Shown here: in pieces, positions 62,116 through 64,000 of the stretch
How positions within the stretch are numbered: the first letter of the stretch is position 1
Layout of the letters: every line of letters starts with the position of its first letter
Source: Sinorhizobium sojae CCBAU 05684
GTDB taxonomy: Bacteria > Pseudomonadota > Alphaproteobacteria > Rhizobiales > Rhizobiaceae
Reading direction: 5' to 3'
NCBI RefSeq assembly: GCF_002288525.1
Contig: NZ_CP023068.1
Coordinates: 930,001 to 994,000 of the forward strand
DNA: 64,000 nucleotides
The notes under the pieces: generated by a model
The model's database searches: none
The model's input: only the letters and a program-made list of their open reading frames with translations
Told to the model about the DNA's origin: nothing
Program-made: the position numbers and the translations under genes

Positions 62116-62140
62116 AACCGAGATGTCGCGACGATGTTCC
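62116..62140 (-). promoter_or_regulatory. EcfG/RpoE2-type promoter of the exported PRC-barrel gene
   Basis: Minus strand: GGAAC (62140-62136), 16 bases, GGTT (62119-62116), oriented toward the gene starting at 62053. Confidence 0.5.
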
Positions 62141-62202
62141 GCCATTAGGGCCGACATGCCGGGCCTCTATCAAGAAAATCCTCAACGGGGAGAACTGATC
62201 GT

Positions 62203-64000
62203 TCAGGCCCGCATAGCGGAACGTACGCGCTCTGGTTGGAGCGGCAGGTCGCGAATGCGTACGCCGATCGCGTCCGCCACGGCATTGGCGATCGCGGCCG
62301 CTGCAGGACCCTGGGAGGCCTCACCTGTGCCCAGGAAAGGCTCTCCCGGCCGGTCGATGACGTGGACTTCCACCGTCTCCGGCACTGACGGGAAACGCAT
62401 GATCGGGTAACCCGCCCAGTCGGCCGAATGGACCCCTTCTTCGTTGAAGCGGACCTGCTCGAAAAGCGTCCAACTTGCCGATTGCACAAGCCCGCCCTCG
62501 ATCTGGTTGCGGATACCGTCGGGATTGACGGCCTGGCCGCTGTCGCAGGCAGCGACTGCGCGGCCAAGCATGATGCGCCCGGTTGCGCCGTCCACCTCCA
62601 CATCGATAGCCACCGCGCAATAGGCGGCGAGGTTCTTGTAACGGGCATAGGCAAAGCCGCGCCCGCGTCCCGGTCTCCGCTCCCAACCATTCCAGTCGAA
62701 CGCCTCGGCGGCCGTAGTCACGACATCGCGGGCTCGCGGATCTTCAAGCCGGACAAGCCGGAACTCCACCGGGTCCGCCCCGGCGGCAAGCGCCAGTTCG
62801 TCCATGAAACTCTCCAGTGCAAAGACGTTCGTGTAAGCGCCGAGGGAGCGCAGGGCCGATGTGCGCAACGGCATCTCGCTGATGAAGTGTTCGACGACGC
62901 GTGCATTCGGGATGTTGTATTCCGGAACGGCGTTTCGGTCTGCGCCGCCGGCTGGCTGCGGGATATTGGCGGGCGCTTCCGGCTCGAAGGAGCCGGAGAT
63001 GAGTTGCGCGGGCAGGAGGTTGCCCGCCGGGCCGGGCCTCGTGGTGTGCGGATTGCTCCAGACTTCGTAGTTCCAGCTCGATACGTCGCCAGTGCCGGAA
63101 ACAGAGCCATTTGCCCGCACGACCATGGCCGAGCCATAAGGTTCCCATTGATGCTCGTGGTCACGCATCCACTGAACGCGGACCGGGCGATCGGGCAGGG
63201 CGCGCGCCAGCAGGGCTGCATCGGCTGCCGCGTCGTCGGCGCCGTTATGGCCATAGCAGCCCGCGCCCTCCATATGGATGAGTCGGACCGCGCGTTCGTC
63301 CATGCCCATCATCTCGGCGATCGCCGAACGATCCGGGTAGACCCCTTGGGTGTGGCTCCAGATGGTGAGCTGCCCATTCTGGAAGAGGCCCACCGCACAG
63401 GATGGCCCTATCGATCCGTGCATCTGGTAGGGCCGTGTGTAGGTGGCTTCGACGACCTTCGCTCCTTCGGGCGGCGAGGCGGCCGTTTCCGGCCCATTGA
63501 TCACGCTGCTGTCTGCCGGCAACTGCATCAGGTGATCGTAGATGTCAGTATCGGAAGGCAGCGATGCGCCTCCTTCCCACTGCGCGGCAGCTTGGAGCGC
63601 CCGCATCGCCTTTATCGCCTGGAACTCTCCTTCCGCGATCACACCGAGATAGTTGCCGTCACGCACCACCCTGATCACGCCTGGCATCTCATCGACCTGC
63701 GACGTATCGAGGTCGGAAAGGCGCATGCCTCGTCTCGGCGGACGCACGACGCGGGCATGCACCATGCCTTCCAGTTTCAGGTCGTGCACATAGGACGGCT
63801 CGCCGGTGACTTTGCCCGGAATATCAACTCGCGGTACCGATTGCCCCATGACCGTATAGCTCTCGGGCTCGAAGAAGCCGGTCTGGTCGTTCACCGTCAC
63901 ATGAAGCGACCGTCCGCTGACGAGCTGTCCGTAGCTTAGCCTTTCGCCGGCACTGCTGACGACAGTGCCGTCCTCGGCCTTGAGATCGTCCGCCGCGACA
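62203..64000 (-). CDS. Xanthine dehydrogenase-family molybdopterin-binding subunit, 5' end outside the window
   Basis: The minus strand is open from 64000 to TGA at 62203, 598 codons. The start lies beyond the edge; GTG 63900 is internal, since SSAGERLSYGQLVSGRSLHV in front of it continues the protein. VPRVDIPGKVTGEPSYVHDL, YTRPYQMHGSIGPSCAV, GCYGHNGADDAAADAALLAR and VDVEVDGATGRIMLGRAVAA are signatures of the large subunit of IorB/aldehyde-oxidase-like enzymes. It binds the molybdenum cofactor and hydroxylates aldehydes or N-heterocycles. The iron-sulphur and FAD partners are not in the window. Confidence 0.5.
   Translation of the reverse strand, partial: VAADDLKAEDGTVVSSAGERLSYGQLVSGRSLHVTVNDQTGFFEPESYTVMGQSVPRVDIPGKVTGEPSYVHDLKLEGMVHARVVRPPRRGMRLSDLDTSQVDEMPGVIRVVRDGNYLGVIAEGEFQAIKAMRALQAAAQWEGGASLPSDTDIYDHLMQLPADSSVINGPETAASPPEGAKVVEATYTRPYQMHGSIGPSCAVGLFQNGQLTIWSHTQGVYPDRSAIAEMMGMDERAVRLIHMEGAGCYGHNGADDAAADAALLARALPDRPVRVQWMRDHEHQWEPYGSAMVVRANGSVSGTGDVSSWNYEVWSNPHTTRPGPAGNLLPAQLISGSFEPEAPANIPQPAGGADRNAVPEYNIPNARVVEHFISEMPLRTSALRSLGAYTNVFALESFMDELALAAGADPVEFRLVRLEDPRARDVVTTAAEAFDWNGWERRPGRGRGFAYARYKNLAAYCAVAIDVEVDGATGRIMLGRAVAACDSGQAVNPDGIRNQIEGGLVQSASWTLFEQVRFNEEGVHSADWAGYPIMRFPSVPETVEVHVIDRPGEPFLGTGEASQGPAAAAIANAVADAIGVRIRDLPLQPERVRSAMRA

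Overview
The window looks like an accessory replicon (pSymB-like megaplasmid) of a Sinorhizobium/Ensifer-type alphaproteobacterium. That is an inference from GC-rich coding sequence, the dense mix of polysaccharide genes, sugar and TRAP transporters and LacI regulators, and promoters of the alphaproteobacterial general-stress (EcfG/RpoE2) type. I see no rRNA, tRNA, CRISPR array or replication origin.

Layout. 0-10 kb is a worn accessory zone. A large deacetylase-like gene runs off the left edge. It is followed by a decayed FkbM methyltransferase, a deleted and frameshifted IS21-family element, a beta-helix protein with a 9-residue repeat and a type I secretion-like tail, and two glycosyltransferases with a scrap of a third between them. 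10-22 kb is a surface-polysaccharide locus. A rightward operon carries an amino-sugar cassette (acetyltransferase, dehydrogenase, two aminotransferases, epimerase, second acetyltransferase). It meets a leftward operon for dTDP-L-rhamnose (rmlA, rmlC, rmlB, rmlD) and a Wzx flippase, and the two stop codons overlap. An ExoF-like export protein lies upstream of rmlA.

22-27 kb holds a LuxR-type regulator with a degenerate receiver, an argE-ghrA-cupin operon bearing deletion scars at both ends, and a GNAT protein. 27-42 kb is a sugar-acid catabolic island: lactonase, idnD, 2-hydroxyacid dehydrogenase, idnO, gntK, a beta-hydroxyacid dehydrogenase, a TRAP transporter, a sugar ABC transporter and two LacI regulators. 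One palindrome, TGTTATCGATAACA, sits in front of three of its operons and a degenerate copy precedes one lacI gene, so the island looks like one regulon.

42-64 kb looks like a stress and ion-homeostasis island: a Crp-type regulator, a second degenerate-receiver LuxR protein, an eight-gene Mrp/Mbh-like antiporter operon without MrpA, a Ca2+/cation antiporter, a chemoreceptor, small hydrophilic proteins, PRC-barrel proteins, an AI-2E transporter and a truncated molybdopterin dehydrogenase. Five EcfG-type promoters (GGAAC-N16/17-[C/G]GTT) lie here in the correct orientation, and a sixth precedes the deacetylase-like gene at the left edge. The stress-linked Mrp/Mbh-like complex, including one antiporter-like subunit that lacks two key charged residues, is the most interesting system in the window.

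[Form note: the original answer gave no feature confidences; the value 0.5 on every feature is a placeholder required by the schema, not an estimate.]
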